Positions 6,975 to 15,767 of a DNA stretch of 64,000 nt are shown here, one piece after another (the first letter of the stretch is position 1; every line of letters starts with the position of its first letter). The notes under the pieces were generated by a model. That model was not told the DNA's origin. It made no database searches and was given only the letters and a program-made list of their open reading frames with translations. The stretch lies in contig NZ_BBRI01000002.1 in NCBI RefSeq assembly GCF_002090075.1, positions 1,426,001 through 1,490,000 of the forward strand, read 5' to 3'. The DNA is from Demequina sp. NBRC 110052. GTDB lineage: Bacteria; Actinomycetota; Actinomycetes; Actinomycetales; Demequinaceae. The position numbers and the translations under genes were made by a program.

Positions 6975-8150
6975 ATGGAACACGGCTTTCGGCACACCGT
7001 CGCGATGGGCCTCGTCACCGCACTCGTCGGCTTCGCAAGCTCGTTCGCCGTCGTACTCGCCGGACTCAAGGCCGTCGGTGCCAGCGATGCGCAAGCCGCC
7101 TCCGGCCTCGCGGCACTGTGTGTGACGCAGGCGATCGGCATGCTGTGGCTCTCGTGGCGTTACCGCACACCGCTCACGCTCGCCTGGTCCACACCCGGCG
7201 CCGCACTGCTCGCCACTCAGGGCTACGTGGAAGGCGGCTGGCCCGCCGCGGTCGGCGCCTTCGCGCTCACGGGTGCGCTCGTCGTCGCGACCGGGCTGAT
7301 CGCCCCGCTCGGCCGCCTCGTGTCCGCGATCCCCACCCCCATCGCGCAAGCCATGCTCGCCGGCGTCCTCGTGCCTCTGTGCCTCGCACCGTTCACGTCG
7401 CTCGCGTCGCAGCCGTGGCTCGTCGGCGTGCTCATCGTCACGTGGATCACCGTCCATGCGTTCGCGCCCCGCTGGGCCACGCCCGCGGCCTTCGCGCTCG
7501 CGCTGGTCATGATGGTCGTGGCCACGGCACGGTCCGGCAACCTCGCCCTCGCCACGCCCACGTTCACCCTCACGAGCCCGACGCTGTCGCTGGGCTCCGT
7601 ACTCGGCGTCGCCGTGCCGCTCTACATCGTCACCATGGCCTCACAGAACGTGCCCGGCGTGGCGGTGCTGCGCGCAGCAGGCTTCGAGACGCCATGGCGT
7701 CCGGCGATGCTCGTCACCGGCGTCGGCACCGTCCTGGGCGCCCCGTTCGGTGGGCATGCGATCAACCTCGCGGCCATCACCGCCGCATTGCCCGCCTCCC
7801 CCGAATCCCACCCCGACAAGTCCCGACGCTGGGTCGCCACCGCGACGGCCGGCGCCGCGTACCTGGGGATCGCCGCCATCGCCGCAACCCTCACCACGCT
7901 GGTGGCCGCTGCTCCCGCCGGCTTGCTCGAGGCCGTCGCCGGCCTGGCGCTGCTCACCACCTTCGCAGCCTCCACCTCCGGCGCCCTCACCGAGCCGAGC
8001 GACAGGATCCCGGCGGTGATCACCCTGCTGCTCGCGGCGTCGGGCGTCGCCATCGCCGGCATCGGCTCCGCGTTCTGGGCACTCATCGCCGGCCTCGCGG
8101 TCCGGTGGGTGCTCGCTCAGCGTGATCGCGGTGCCGTGACGGTACGGTGA
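6975..8150 (+). CDS. benE: BenE-family benzoate/aromatic acid transporter
   Basis: A 391-residue membrane protein with about twelve hydrophobic segments, resembling BenE benzoate:H+ symporters (GLVTALVGFASSFAVVLAGL at the N-terminus; AWSTPGAALLATQG; GAPFGGHAINLAAITAAL). The start at 6975 (MEHGFRH) fits the family; a longer frame from 6936 would run through the operator. No benzoate catabolic genes are in the window, so the real substrate is uncertain. Likely regulated by the divergent XRE-cupin protein. Confidence 0.88.
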   Translation: MEHGFRHTVAMGLVTALVGFASSFAVVLAGLKAVGASDAQAASGLAALCVTQAIGMLWLSWRYRTPLTLAWSTPGAALLATQGYVEGGWPAAVGAFALTGALVVATGLIAPLGRLVSAIPTPIAQAMLAGVLVPLCLAPFTSLASQPWLVGVLIVTWITVHAFAPRWATPAAFALALVMMVVATARSGNLALATPTFTLTSPTLSLGSVLGVAVPLYIVTMASQNVPGVAVLRAAGFETPWRPAMLVTGVGTVLGAPFGGHAINLAAITAALPASPESHPDKSRRWVATATAGAAYLGIAAIAATLTTLVAAAPAGLLEAVAGLALLTTFAASTSGALTEPSDRIPAVITLLLAASGVAIAGIGSAFWALIAGLAVRWVLAQRDRGAVTVR

Positions 8151-8185
8151 GGCGAGAGCACTGCTACAGGGTCAAGGGGGGACCG

Positions 8186-8539
8186 ATGACATACGGTGCG
8201 GCGTCCCAAGAGCCCCAGGCACCGCGTCGGCGCCGGTTCGCATGGCTGCACCTGCTATGGGCGATGCCCATCGCCACCGCGGCAGCCGCAGGGCCGCTCT
8301 TCATCGCCGCACTGTCGCAATGCGGCATCAGCGGATGCTCCGGCGGGGGATACGGCGTGTCGTACGGCGATCCCGGGGAGATCTTCGCCGAGGTGCTCCT
8401 GGCGGTGGCGATCCTCCTCACGCCGATCGTCGCGGTGCCGTGGGTGCGCTCGTGGAAGGCTCGGCTCGCCGTCGCCGTCGGCATCGGCGCCCCGTTGCTG
8501 ATCGTGCTCTTCAACGAACTCAAGCCTCCGGCTCACTGA
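8186..8539 (+). CDS. Small two- or three-span membrane protein
   Basis: A 117-residue protein with hydrophobic stretches near residues 25-45, 70-85 and 95-110 and a Gly/Cys-rich loop (CGISGCSGGGYG). AAGGGGGG precedes the ATG. It follows benE by 35 bp in the same direction and may be co-transcribed. I do not recognise the family. Confidence 0.6.
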   Translation: MTYGAASQEPQAPRRRRFAWLHLLWAMPIATAAAAGPLFIAALSQCGISGCSGGGYGVSYGDPGEIFAEVLLAVAILLTPIVAVPWVRSWKARLAVAVGIGAPLLIVLFNELKPPAH

Positions 8540-8599
8540 CCAGCCGGGCGCCCACGATCCCCCAGACGCAGAAGGCCCGGCGCGTGAGCGCCGGGCCGG

Positions 8600-8675
8600 T
8601 GGTGGAGCCTAGGGGACTCGAACCCCTAACCCCCTGCTTGCAAAGCAGGTGCGCTACCAATTGCGCCAAGGCCCC
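8600..8675 (-). tRNA. tRNA-Ala (TGC)
   Basis: The minus strand folds as a full cloverleaf: acceptor GGGGCCT/AGGCTCC with the G3-U70 pair that identifies tRNA-Ala, anticodon loop TTTGCAA on a CCTGC/GCAGG stem, T-loop GTTCGAGTC, and an encoded CCA end. Confidence 0.97.
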
Positions 8676-8769
8676 TTGCGGGTGATCCATCATCTCATGA
8701 GGATCTGTGGCTCGGAAGGGAGCGGCTGCGCCGCATCGACCATCCGACGCGACCTTCCGGTCGCTTCCG

Positions 8770-8843
8770 TGGGCCCAGGAGGACTTGAACCTCCGACCTC
8801 TTCGTTATCAGCGAAGCGCTCTAACCGCCTGAGCTATGGGCCC
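8770..8843 (-). tRNA. tRNA-Ile (GAT)
   Basis: Minus-strand cloverleaf with acceptor GGGCCCA/TGGGCCC, anticodon loop CTGATAA on a CTTCG/CGAAG stem, and T-loop GTTCAAGTC. No CCA is encoded. It lies 94 bp before tRNA-Ala, the common pairing downstream of gyrA/DUF3566 in actinobacteria. Confidence 0.97.
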
Positions 8844-8932
8844 GTTCTCCGCGGCGTGGCCGCGGCGATAAACCATACCAAACGCGAGGGGCGCGAACCA
8901 AACTGGCGGCGGCCCCGGCGTCGGGCGTGGGT

Positions 8933-9718
8933 TCAGTCGTCGGTGAGGGTGACGTAGAAGCCGCCGACGACGGCGGAGACGACGTTGTAGAGGAAAGCGC
9001 CGATGGTGGTGAGCGCGGTGAGCAGCACCACGTTGACCACGGCGATGAGCGTCGTGGCGGACATGACCTTGTCGATCTCCACGAACTGCAGCAGGTCGAG
9101 GTCGGTGTTCTCGGGGAACAGGCGCAGCACCCACTCGTTGATGAGCACCCACGTGCCCATCGAGTCGAGCACGTTCCACAGCACGTACATCGCGACGACC
9201 ATCATGATGCCGATCGCGATCGACAGCAGGAAGCCGATCTTGAGTGCCGACCACGGGTCGATGCGCGAGACGAGCACGCGGACCTTGCGGGGTCCGCCCT
9301 TCTTCTTGGACGCGGCGATGGGGTCGGCCGAAGCGATCTCTTCCTTCGCATTCGCCGCGGCGGACTTGATCTTGCCCAGGCCACGCCCGAACGCGGAGGT
9401 CGACTCCTCCTCGACGGGCGCTGCCGGCTGCTGCGGGGCAACGGGCTGGGCGCCGGTCGTCGGACGCGCCGGGAACGCCGTCGAGCCGGACTGCGGCGCG
9501 AAAGGGTTCGAGGCGGGGGCAGGGCTCGAGGTCGGGGCGCCGTTCGCTCCCGCTCCGGTCACCGGGGTGCCGCCGGTGAGCGGGGCGCGCGTGGGCACCT
9601 GTCCGGAGCGCAGCGGCGCGCGCTGCGGGGACACGCCCGACGCGGGGGTCACCGGGGCGGCCGACGCCGGGGCGTCGGTGGTGGGCTGCGTGGCGCGGTC
9701 GTCCGCGTTCATCGACAC
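8933..9718 (-). CDS. DUF3566 transmembrane protein
   Basis: A 261-residue protein: a Pro/Ala/Thr-rich disordered N-terminal half (residues 1-130), then the DUF3566 core beginning RKVRVLVSRIDPWSALKIGF, with two long membrane helices (about 158-185 and 225-255). Orthologs usually sit directly after gyrA and before tRNA-Ile and tRNA-Ala; here the tRNAs are in place but gyrA is nearly 14 kb away. In mycobacteria the homolog (CwsA neighbourhood) is tied to cell shape or division; the role here is inferred only from family and position. Confidence 0.88.
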   Translation of the reverse strand: MSMNADDRATQPTTDAPASAAPVTPASGVSPQRAPLRSGQVPTRAPLTGGTPVTGAGANGAPTSSPAPASNPFAPQSGSTAFPARPTTGAQPVAPQQPAAPVEEESTSAFGRGLGKIKSAAANAKEEIASADPIAASKKKGGPRKVRVLVSRIDPWSALKIGFLLSIAIGIMMVVAMYVLWNVLDSMGTWVLINEWVLRLFPENTDLDLLQFVEIDKVMSATTLIAVVNVVLLTALTTIGAFLYNVVSAVVGGFYVTLTDD

Positions 9719-9856
9719 TCCTTCGGGACGGCGACGCGCCGTCTCACGGGGTCCAGGGTACTTGAGGCGCAGCGAAGGCTCACTCCCGCCCCCTCAGGTT
9801 TCTCAACGTACCTGGATCGAGAAAGGTTGCCCCGGCGGCGGATCGGGTGGGAGGCT

Positions 9857-11404
9857 TCAGTGCCCGGCGCCCAGGTGACCCGTCATGCGGCCGTGGAACT
9901 CCTGCGACGCGTCGTTGAGTCCGACGATCTCGACGCTCTTGCCGTGCGTCGCGTACTTGTGCTCGATCGAGTCGAGCGCGGCGACGGTGGAGGCGTCCCA
10001 CACGTGCGAGTGCGTCATGTCGATCACGACCTTGTCCGGGTCTCCTGCATAGTCGAACTGCGAGTACAGGTCGTTCGAGCTCGCGAAGAACAGCTCGCCG
10101 CTCACGGTGTAGCGGCGCACGCCGTCGACGGGCTCCGCGCCCGTGACGTCGGCAATGTGTGCGACTCGGCGTGCGAACAACACCGACGCGAGCACGACGC
10201 CCGCGACCACGCCGTACGCGAGGTTGTGGGTCACCACGACGATCGCGACCGTCACGAGCATCACGGAGGTCTCCGAGCGCGGCATCCGCCTGAGCGTCGA
10301 GGGCCGAATCGAGTGCCAGTCGAACGTGGCCCACGAGACGAAGATCATGACCGCCACGAGAGCCGCCATCGGGATCATCGCGACCACGTCGCCCAGCGCG
10401 AGGATGAGGACCAGCAGGAACACGCCCGCCGCGAACGTCGACAGACGTGTGCGGGCACGGCCCACCTTCACGTTGATCATCGTCTGGCCGATCATCGCGC
10501 AGCCACCCATGCCGCCGAAGAAGCCCGTGATGATATTCGCGGCGCCCTGGCCCCACGCCTCACGCGTCTTGTCCGAGTGGGTGTCTGTGACGTCGTCCAC
10601 GAGCTTGGCGGTCATGAGCGACTCGAGCAGGCCGACGAGCGCGACGCCCAGCGCGTAGGGAGCGACGATCTGCAGCGTCTCGAACGTCAGCGGAACGTCG
10701 GGGAAGAACAGCGTCGGCAGGCCCTCGGGGAGCGCTCCCTCGTCGCCGACGGTCGGCACGGCGATGGACGCGAGCACGGTGACGAGCGTGAGCACGACGA
10801 TCGCGACGAGCGGCGCGGGGACCACGGTGGTGATCTTGGGCAGGAGCGCGATGATCGCGAGCCCCACGCCCACGAGCACGTACACGATCCAGTTGACGCC
10901 CGTGAGGTGCGGCAACTGGGCCATGAAGATGAGGATCGCGAGCGAGTTGACGAAGCCGATCATCACGGAGCGCGGGATGAACCGCATCAGCTTCGCGACC
11001 CCGAGCAGGGACAGCACCACCTGGAAGACGCCGCCGAGGATCACCGCCGCGATCAGGTAGTCGAGTCCGAAGTCACGCGCGAGCGGCGCGACGACCAGCG
11101 CCACCGCCGCGGTCGCCGCCGAGATCATGGCCGGGCGGCCGCCGAGGAACGAGATGGCGATCGCCATCGTGAACGAGGCGAACAGCCCGACGCGCGGGTC
11201 CACTCCCGCGATGATCGAGAACGAGATCGCCTCGGGGATGAGGGCGAGCGCCACCACGAGCCCCGAGAGGACCTCGGTGCGCATCACCTTGGGCGACAGC
11301 CAGTCGGGACGCTGCCACGAGCTGGGCCGCCACGGGATCCCAAAGCGATCGGTGACCTCGGGGACGCCGGTGGACGTGCGTCGGGCGGGCGCGGGCGTGC
11401 TCAT
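9857..11404 (-). CDS. SulP-family anion permease with STAS domain
   Basis: A 515-residue SLC26/SulP transporter: ten or more membrane helices from residue 45, with family blocks [27 protein letters not shown] in the first helices, then a C-terminal cytoplasmic STAS domain (about residues 410-505). Members carry sulfate, bicarbonate or other anions, usually with Na+ or H+. The start at 11404 (MSTPAPARR) is chosen because the membrane domain follows at the usual distance. It lies 150 bp after the BCCT gene on the same strand; substrate unknown. Confidence 0.92.
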   Translation of the reverse strand: MSTPAPARRTSTGVPEVTDRFGIPWRPSSWQRPDWLSPKVMRTEVLSGLVVALALIPEAISFSIIAGVDPRVGLFASFTMAIAISFLGGRPAMISAATAAVALVVAPLARDFGLDYLIAAVILGGVFQVVLSLLGVAKLMRFIPRSVMIGFVNSLAILIFMAQLPHLTGVNWIVYVLVGVGLAIIALLPKITTVVPAPLVAIVVLTLVTVLASIAVPTVGDEGALPEGLPTLFFPDVPLTFETLQIVAPYALGVALVGLLESLMTAKLVDDVTDTHSDKTREAWGQGAANIITGFFGGMGGCAMIGQTMINVKVGRARTRLSTFAAGVFLLVLILALGDVVAMIPMAALVAVMIFVSWATFDWHSIRPSTLRRMPRSETSVMLVTVAIVVVTHNLAYGVVAGVVLASVLFARRVAHIADVTGAEPVDGVRRYTVSGELFFASSNDLYSQFDYAGDPDKVVIDMTHSHVWDASTVAALDSIEHKYATHGKSVEIVGLNDASQEFHGRMTGHLGAGH

Positions 11405-11554
11405 GCGGGGTGCTCCTGACTGGCGGGGACATCGCTGCCAGGCAGGCGTGAGCACGCGCGTCAGCGCGTCGCTTCAGGGGTGGGGGGCCTGCCGTGGCCG
11501 CCTCAAGGGTACCGGAGGCTTCCCTGGGCGGTCACGGCACGTGACCTGCTGGGC

Positions 11555-13402
11555 CTACTGCTGCTCCCGGGGACCCGGCCCGCCCGGAGTGTCGTCAGTC
11601 GCGATCGGTGCCTCTGGGGCGCCCGACGCGTCGGCTGGGGGCGTCGCGGCAGCCGCCGGCGGCGCCTTCCTGCGCCCGGGCAGCGACGGCATCTGCGGCA
11701 TGCGGCGCCTCTTCACCGGAGGCGGGTCGGGCTGCGGCTGGTCGAGGCCGTAATGGTCGCCGATCTCGGAAAGCAGCTCCTGCCGGTCCTCGAACTCGTA
11801 GCGCAGATGCTCCTTGTGGAACATCTTCCACAGCGACACCACCATCAGCAGCATCACGATCGAGAACGGGAGCGCCGCAATGATGGAGGCCGTCTGCAGC
11901 GCGCCGAGGCCTCCCGCCACGAGAAGAGCGGCGGCGACAAGGCCCTCGGTGACGCCCCAGAACACGCGCACCCAGCGCGGCGGGTCATCGGTGCCGTCAG
12001 CCGTGAGCATGGACACCACGAGCGAGCCCGAGTCAGACGACGTGATGAAGAACAGCGCGATGAGGATGATCGCGCCGATCGACACGAGGTACCCGCCGGG
12101 CAGGTCGGCGAGCATCGTGAACAGCGACATCGTCGAGTCGACGGATCCGTCCTCGCCGATCAGCCCGCCCGCGCCGTAGATCTCGCGGTACAGCGCCGTG
12201 CCGCCCATGATCGAGAACCACAGGAACGTGATGATCGTGGGCACCGCGAGCACTCCCGCGACGAACTCGCCCACGGTGCGACCCTTCGAGATGCGCGCGA
12301 TGAAGATGCCCACGAAGGGCGCCCATGCGATCCACCAGCCCCAGTAGAACGTGGTCCAGCCCGCCTGCCAGTCCTCGCCCGCCTGGCCCTCATAGGCCGA
12401 GACGTCGAAGGTGAGGCCGATGAAGTCCTGGATGTACGTGCCGATGGACTGCACGAACTCGCGCTCGAGGAACAACGTGGGTCCCGCGATCAGCACGAAC
12501 AGCATGAGGCCCCCGGCGAGCACCAGGTTCGCGTTCGAGAGCCACTTGATGCCCTTGCCCACGCCGGACAGGAGCGAGGCGAGGGAGATCGTCGTGACGA
12601 TGCCGATGATGACGACCTTCGCGAGGTTGCCGGGGTTCGACAGCAGGTCCACCGCCTCCATGCCGGAGGCGATCTGGCTGACCCCGAGGCCCAGCGAGGT
12701 GGCGACGCCGAACAGGGTGCCGACGACGGCGGCCACGTCGATCGCGTGCCCGAGTCCCCCCTTGACGCGCTTGCCGAGCACCGGCTGCAGCGACCAGCGG
12801 ATCGACATCGGCTTGCCGAGGCGATGCACCGTGTAGGCGATCGCGGCGCCCACCACGGCGTAGATGGCCCACGCATGGATGCCCCAGTGCATGTAGGACT
12901 GGTTGATCGCCTGCTCGGCGATGTCTGCCTGCGGCAGGCCCGCCACCGCGGGACGCGGATTGGCGTAGTGGTTCAGGGGCTCGGCCACACCCCAGAAGAC
13001 GAGCCCGATGCCCATGCCGGCCGCGAACAGCATCGAGAACCAGGAGACCGTCGAGAACTCGGGGCGATCGGACTCCTTGCCCAGGCGGATGCGCCCGAAC
13101 CGGCTCAGGCCCATATAGAAGGAGAACGCGACGAAGATGGCGACGGCGAGGATGTAGTACCAGCCGAGCGCACCCACGATCGACCCGTTCACGCTCTCGA
13201 AGAACTCGCCTGCCGCGTCGGGCAGCGCCATCGCGAAGATCACGAAGCCCACGATGATCACCGCGGCCGGGTAGAAGACCCACGGCGTGATGCCCGCGTT
13301 GAGGCGCGCGAGCCACGATGAGGGTTCGGGAGGAGCGGCTCCCGCGGGCGCGGCCATGTCGTCGGTCTCGGTGGTCGTGGGGGAATCCGGCTCCTGGGAC
13401 AT
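11555..13402 (-). CDS. BCCT-family betaine/choline/carnitine transporter
   Basis: A 615-residue Na+- or H+-coupled transporter for quaternary ammonium compounds such as glycine betaine, used in osmoprotection. Twelve membrane helices are visible; the glycine-rich [16 protein letters not shown] and the [15 protein letters not shown] box are diagnostic. A cytoplasmic basic and Pro/Ala-rich tail (about residues 560-615) may serve in osmosensing, as in BetP. The start at 13402 (MSQEPDSP) avoids an upstream stretch covering the katA terminator. Exact substrate not evident. Confidence 0.93.
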   Translation of the reverse strand: MSQEPDSPTTTETDDMAAPAGAAPPEPSSWLARLNAGITPWVFYPAAVIIVGFVIFAMALPDAAGEFFESVNGSIVGALGWYYILAVAIFVAFSFYMGLSRFGRIRLGKESDRPEFSTVSWFSMLFAAGMGIGLVFWGVAEPLNHYANPRPAVAGLPQADIAEQAINQSYMHWGIHAWAIYAVVGAAIAYTVHRLGKPMSIRWSLQPVLGKRVKGGLGHAIDVAAVVGTLFGVATSLGLGVSQIASGMEAVDLLSNPGNLAKVVIIGIVTTISLASLLSGVGKGIKWLSNANLVLAGGLMLFVLIAGPTLFLEREFVQSIGTYIQDFIGLTFDVSAYEGQAGEDWQAGWTTFYWGWWIAWAPFVGIFIARISKGRTVGEFVAGVLAVPTIITFLWFSIMGGTALYREIYGAGGLIGEDGSVDSTMSLFTMLADLPGGYLVSIGAIILIALFFITSSDSGSLVVSMLTADGTDDPPRWVRVFWGVTEGLVAAALLVAGGLGALQTASIIAALPFSIVMLLMVVSLWKMFHKEHLRYEFEDRQELLSEIGDHYGLDQPQPDPPPVKRRRMPQMPSLPGRRKAPPAAAATPPADASGAPEAPIATDDTPGGPGPREQQ

Positions 13403-13464
13403 GCATGTCACCGTAGCAATGTCGCATGGCCCATGCAGGATGGAACCTTTGCCTGGACATGACG

Positions 13465-13500
13465 AAGGCCGGACCTCCCGGGGACTGGAGGTCCGGCCTT
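13465..13500 (-). terminator. Intrinsic terminator after katA
   Basis: Perfect 14-bp stem AAGGCCGGACCTCC (13465-13478 with 13487-13500) and 8-nt loop. It lies downstream of katA on the minus strand and upstream of the BCCT start. Confidence 0.8.
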
Positions 13501-13556
13501 CGCGACGGCGGAGCCCTGGGCGGGCCCCGCCGTCAGGTGACGAGGCGCAGCGTCGG

Positions 13557-15071
13557 TCAGACGCTCGCGGGCTCCCACCCAGTGCCAGGCTCGCCGGCCT
13601 CGAAGGGCGCCTTGCCCGTGAGGTTGGCACGCAGCTGGGCGCCCAGGTCGGCATCCACATTGGTCCAGTACTGGATCGCGCGCTCACGGATGTCGTCCGA
13701 CTTCACGGCGCCCACGTGGCCGGTGATCTGCTCGAGGATGTGAGCCTTCTCCTGGTCATTGAAGACGTCGCGGTAGAGCGTGCCCGCCTGACCGAAGTCG
13801 TCGTCCTCGGCGTGGAGCGTCGCGGCAGCGCGCACCAGCTCGCCATCGGACTGCCAGTTGCCAGCATCGCCCGCCCGCTCGGCGTCGGCGTGAGCGCCGC
13901 CGTGCGAATTGGGCGCGTACACCGGGGTCTCGGGTGACGAGAACGAGTAGCGCATCGCGCCGTCCTTGGCGTACGAGTGACCGTGCGGGCTCGCCGCGTG
14001 CGGCGAGTTGACGGGAAGGTCGGCGTGGTTGGTGCCCACGCGGTAGCGATGGGCGTCCGCGTAGCTGAAGATGCGGGCCATGAGCATCTTGTCGGGCGAC
14101 GCGCCGATGCCGGGCACGAAGTTCGACGGCGCGAACGTGGCCTGCTCGATCTGCGCGAAGTAGTTCTCGGGGTTCTTGTTGAGCTCCATGACGCCCACCG
14201 GGATGAGCGGGTAGTCGCCGTGCGGCCACACCTTGGTGAGGTCGAACGGGTTGAAGCGGTACGTCTTCGCGTCCTCGTAAGGCATGACCTGCACGTAGAG
14301 GTCCCAACGCGGGTAGTCGCCGGCCTCGATGTGCTCGTAGAGGTCGCGGATGTGGTGATCGGCGTCCGAGCCTGCGAGCTGGCCCGCCTCATCGATGGTC
14401 AGACCGTGCACGCCCTGCTGGCTCTTGAAGTGGTACTTGACCCAGAAGCGCTCGCCGTCGGCGTTGATCCACTGGTAGGTGTGCGAGCCGTAGCCCTGCA
14501 TCTCGCGCCACGAGCGGGGCAGGCCGCGCTCGCCCATGAGCCAGGTGACCTGGTGGGCGGACTCGGGCTGCAGCGTCCAGAAGTCCCACTGCATGTCGTT
14601 GTCACGCAGGTGCGAGCCCGGCAGGCGCTTCTGCGAGCGGATGAAGTCGGGGAACTTGATGCCGTCGCGGATGAAGAACACCGGGGTGTTATTGCCCACG
14701 AGGTCGTAGTTGCCCTCGGTCGTGTAGAACTTCAGCGCGAAGCCGCGGGGGTCGCGCCACGTGTCGGGGGAGCCGTGCTCGCCCGCGACCGAGCTGAAGC
14801 GCGCGAGCATCTCCGTCTCGACGCCGGGCTGGAACAGCGCGGCGCGCGTGTACTTCGCGATCTCGTCGTTGGTGGTCGTGAACGTGCCGAACGCGCCGCC
14901 GCCCTTGGCGTGGACCACGCGCTCCGGGACACGCTCACGGTTGAACTGCGCGAGCTTCTCGACCAGGTAGTGGTCGGTGAGCGCGGTGACGCCGTCGTTC
15001 CCGACGGTCTGCGAGTGCTGGTCGGAGGCGACGGGCGCCCCCGAGTTGGTGGTGGTGAACTTGTCCGTCAT
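13557..15071 (-). CDS. katA: Monofunctional heme catalase
   Basis: A 504-residue small-subunit heme catalase that disproportionates H2O2. The catalytic His54 lies in [12 protein letters not shown], the distal Asn in [13 protein letters not shown], and the heme-ligand Tyr in [14 protein letters not shown]. Length is typical of clade 3 enzymes. It starts 39 bp after the Fur-family regulator gene and ends at a strong terminator, so the two form a furA-katA operon likely induced by peroxide. Confidence 0.96.
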   Translation of the reverse strand: MTDKFTTTNSGAPVASDQHSQTVGNDGVTALTDHYLVEKLAQFNRERVPERVVHAKGGGAFGTFTTTNDEIAKYTRAALFQPGVETEMLARFSSVAGEHGSPDTWRDPRGFALKFYTTEGNYDLVGNNTPVFFIRDGIKFPDFIRSQKRLPGSHLRDNDMQWDFWTLQPESAHQVTWLMGERGLPRSWREMQGYGSHTYQWINADGERFWVKYHFKSQQGVHGLTIDEAGQLAGSDADHHIRDLYEHIEAGDYPRWDLYVQVMPYEDAKTYRFNPFDLTKVWPHGDYPLIPVGVMELNKNPENYFAQIEQATFAPSNFVPGIGASPDKMLMARIFSYADAHRYRVGTNHADLPVNSPHAASPHGHSYAKDGAMRYSFSSPETPVYAPNSHGGAHADAERAGDAGNWQSDGELVRAAATLHAEDDDFGQAGTLYRDVFNDQEKAHILEQITGHVGAVKSDDIRERAIQYWTNVDADLGAQLRANLTGKAPFEAGEPGTGWEPASV

Positions 15072-15110
15072 GGCTGGCGGACCTCCTCTGCGTGGTGGGG
15101 ACGTGAGAGT

Positions 15111-15545
15111 TCAGTGGACAGTGGCGACGGAGGCCTCGCGGCACTCCGTGCACACTCCCCAGTAGGTGACCTCGGCCTCTGCGATCGCGAAGCCGTGGGT
15201 CTCGGAAGGTGTGAGGCAGGGCGCATGCCCGACGCTGCAGTCGACGTCGGCGACCTTGCCGCAGTGCGTGCAGACGACGTGGTGATGGTTGTCGCCCACC
15301 CGGAGTTCGTAGAGGGCCGGCGAGCCGGCAGGCTCGATCCGACGCGCGAGGCCGTGCGTGGCGAGGTCGCCGAGCACGTTGTAGACCGCCTGAAGCGAGG
15401 TCCGCGGAAGCGTCTCGCTGACCTTCGCGAAGATCGCGTCGGCTGCGGCGTGCGGCATCTCGACCAGGGCGTCGATCACCGCGACGCGAGGCGCGGTGAT
15501 GCGCAGGCCGGAGTCGGCCAGCATCGTGCGCGCGTCGAGGTCCAT
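15111..15545 (-). CDS. furA: Fur/PerR-family peroxide-responsive regulator
   Basis: A 144-residue metal-dependent repressor: winged helix (residues 10-75, LRITAPRVAVIDAL) and a dimerisation domain with HHHV at 87-90 and two CxxC zinc sites, Cys92/Cys95 and Cys132/Cys135. The start at 15545 gives a normal-length protein. An AT-rich palindrome resembling a Fur box lies 24 bp upstream of the start, suggesting autoregulation of furA-katA by oxidation-sensitive metal binding as in mycobacterial FurA. PerR-like peroxide sensing is inferred from the catalase neighbour. Confidence 0.92.
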   Translation of the reverse strand: MDLDARTMLADSGLRITAPRVAVIDALVEMPHAAADAIFAKVSETLPRTSLQAVYNVLGDLATHGLARRIEPAGSPALYELRVGDNHHHVVCTHCGKVADVDCSVGHAPCLTPSETHGFAIAEAEVTYWGVCTECREASVATVH

Positions 15546-15568
15546 GCCTCTGACACTAGCGGTCTCTT

Positions 15569-15586
15569 TTGAATTGATCAAATCAA
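15569..15586. promoter_or_regulatory. Fur/PerR-type operator
   Basis: TTGAATTGATCAAATCAA is an 18-bp near-perfect palindrome, conspicuously AT-rich in a high-GC region, just upstream of furA-katA. Confidence 0.75.
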
Positions 15587-15709
15587 ATGCCGCGGCGGCT
15601 CTCGCCCTGCAGCCCGGGTACAGACGGAGCATGCTGGGAGGCGAGGAAGGTGCGCGCCTGCCCGTCCTGACCCCAGCGTCGGCCGTCTCGGTGACCTAGG
15701 GCCCAGGCA

Positions 15710-15723
15710 TGCCCCCGGGGGCA
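15710..15723. repeat. Perfect GC palindrome
   Basis: TGCCCCCGGGGGCA, a perfect 14-bp palindrome 58 bp before the four-domain oxidoreductase; possibly a second regulator site with the C-tract/G-tract form bound by CsoR-type proteins. Confidence 0.4.
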
Positions 15724-15746
15724 GGCGTAGCCTCAAAGCAGGTCAA

Positions 15747-15762
15747 ATACCCCGGGAGGTAT
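15747..15762 (+). promoter_or_regulatory. CstR/CsoR-type operator overlapping the RBS
   Basis: ATACCCCGGGAGGTAT is an ATACC/GGTAT inverted repeat around a C/G core, the form of operators bound by the persulfide sensor CstR and the copper sensor CsoR. Its right half (GGGAGG) doubles as the Shine-Dalgarno sequence of the gene starting at 15768. Confidence 0.6.
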
Positions 15763-15767
15763 GAATC

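Noticed and set aside
8927-11419. Very long plus-strand open frame (830 codons) opposite DUF3566 and SulP
   Set aside because: Arg/Asp/His-rich shadow frame caused by high GC opposite two clear genes; no domain-like sequence.
11537-11545. GGCACGTGA as a parS site
   Set aside because: Shares only the CACGTG core; flanks do not match TTT/AAA arms.
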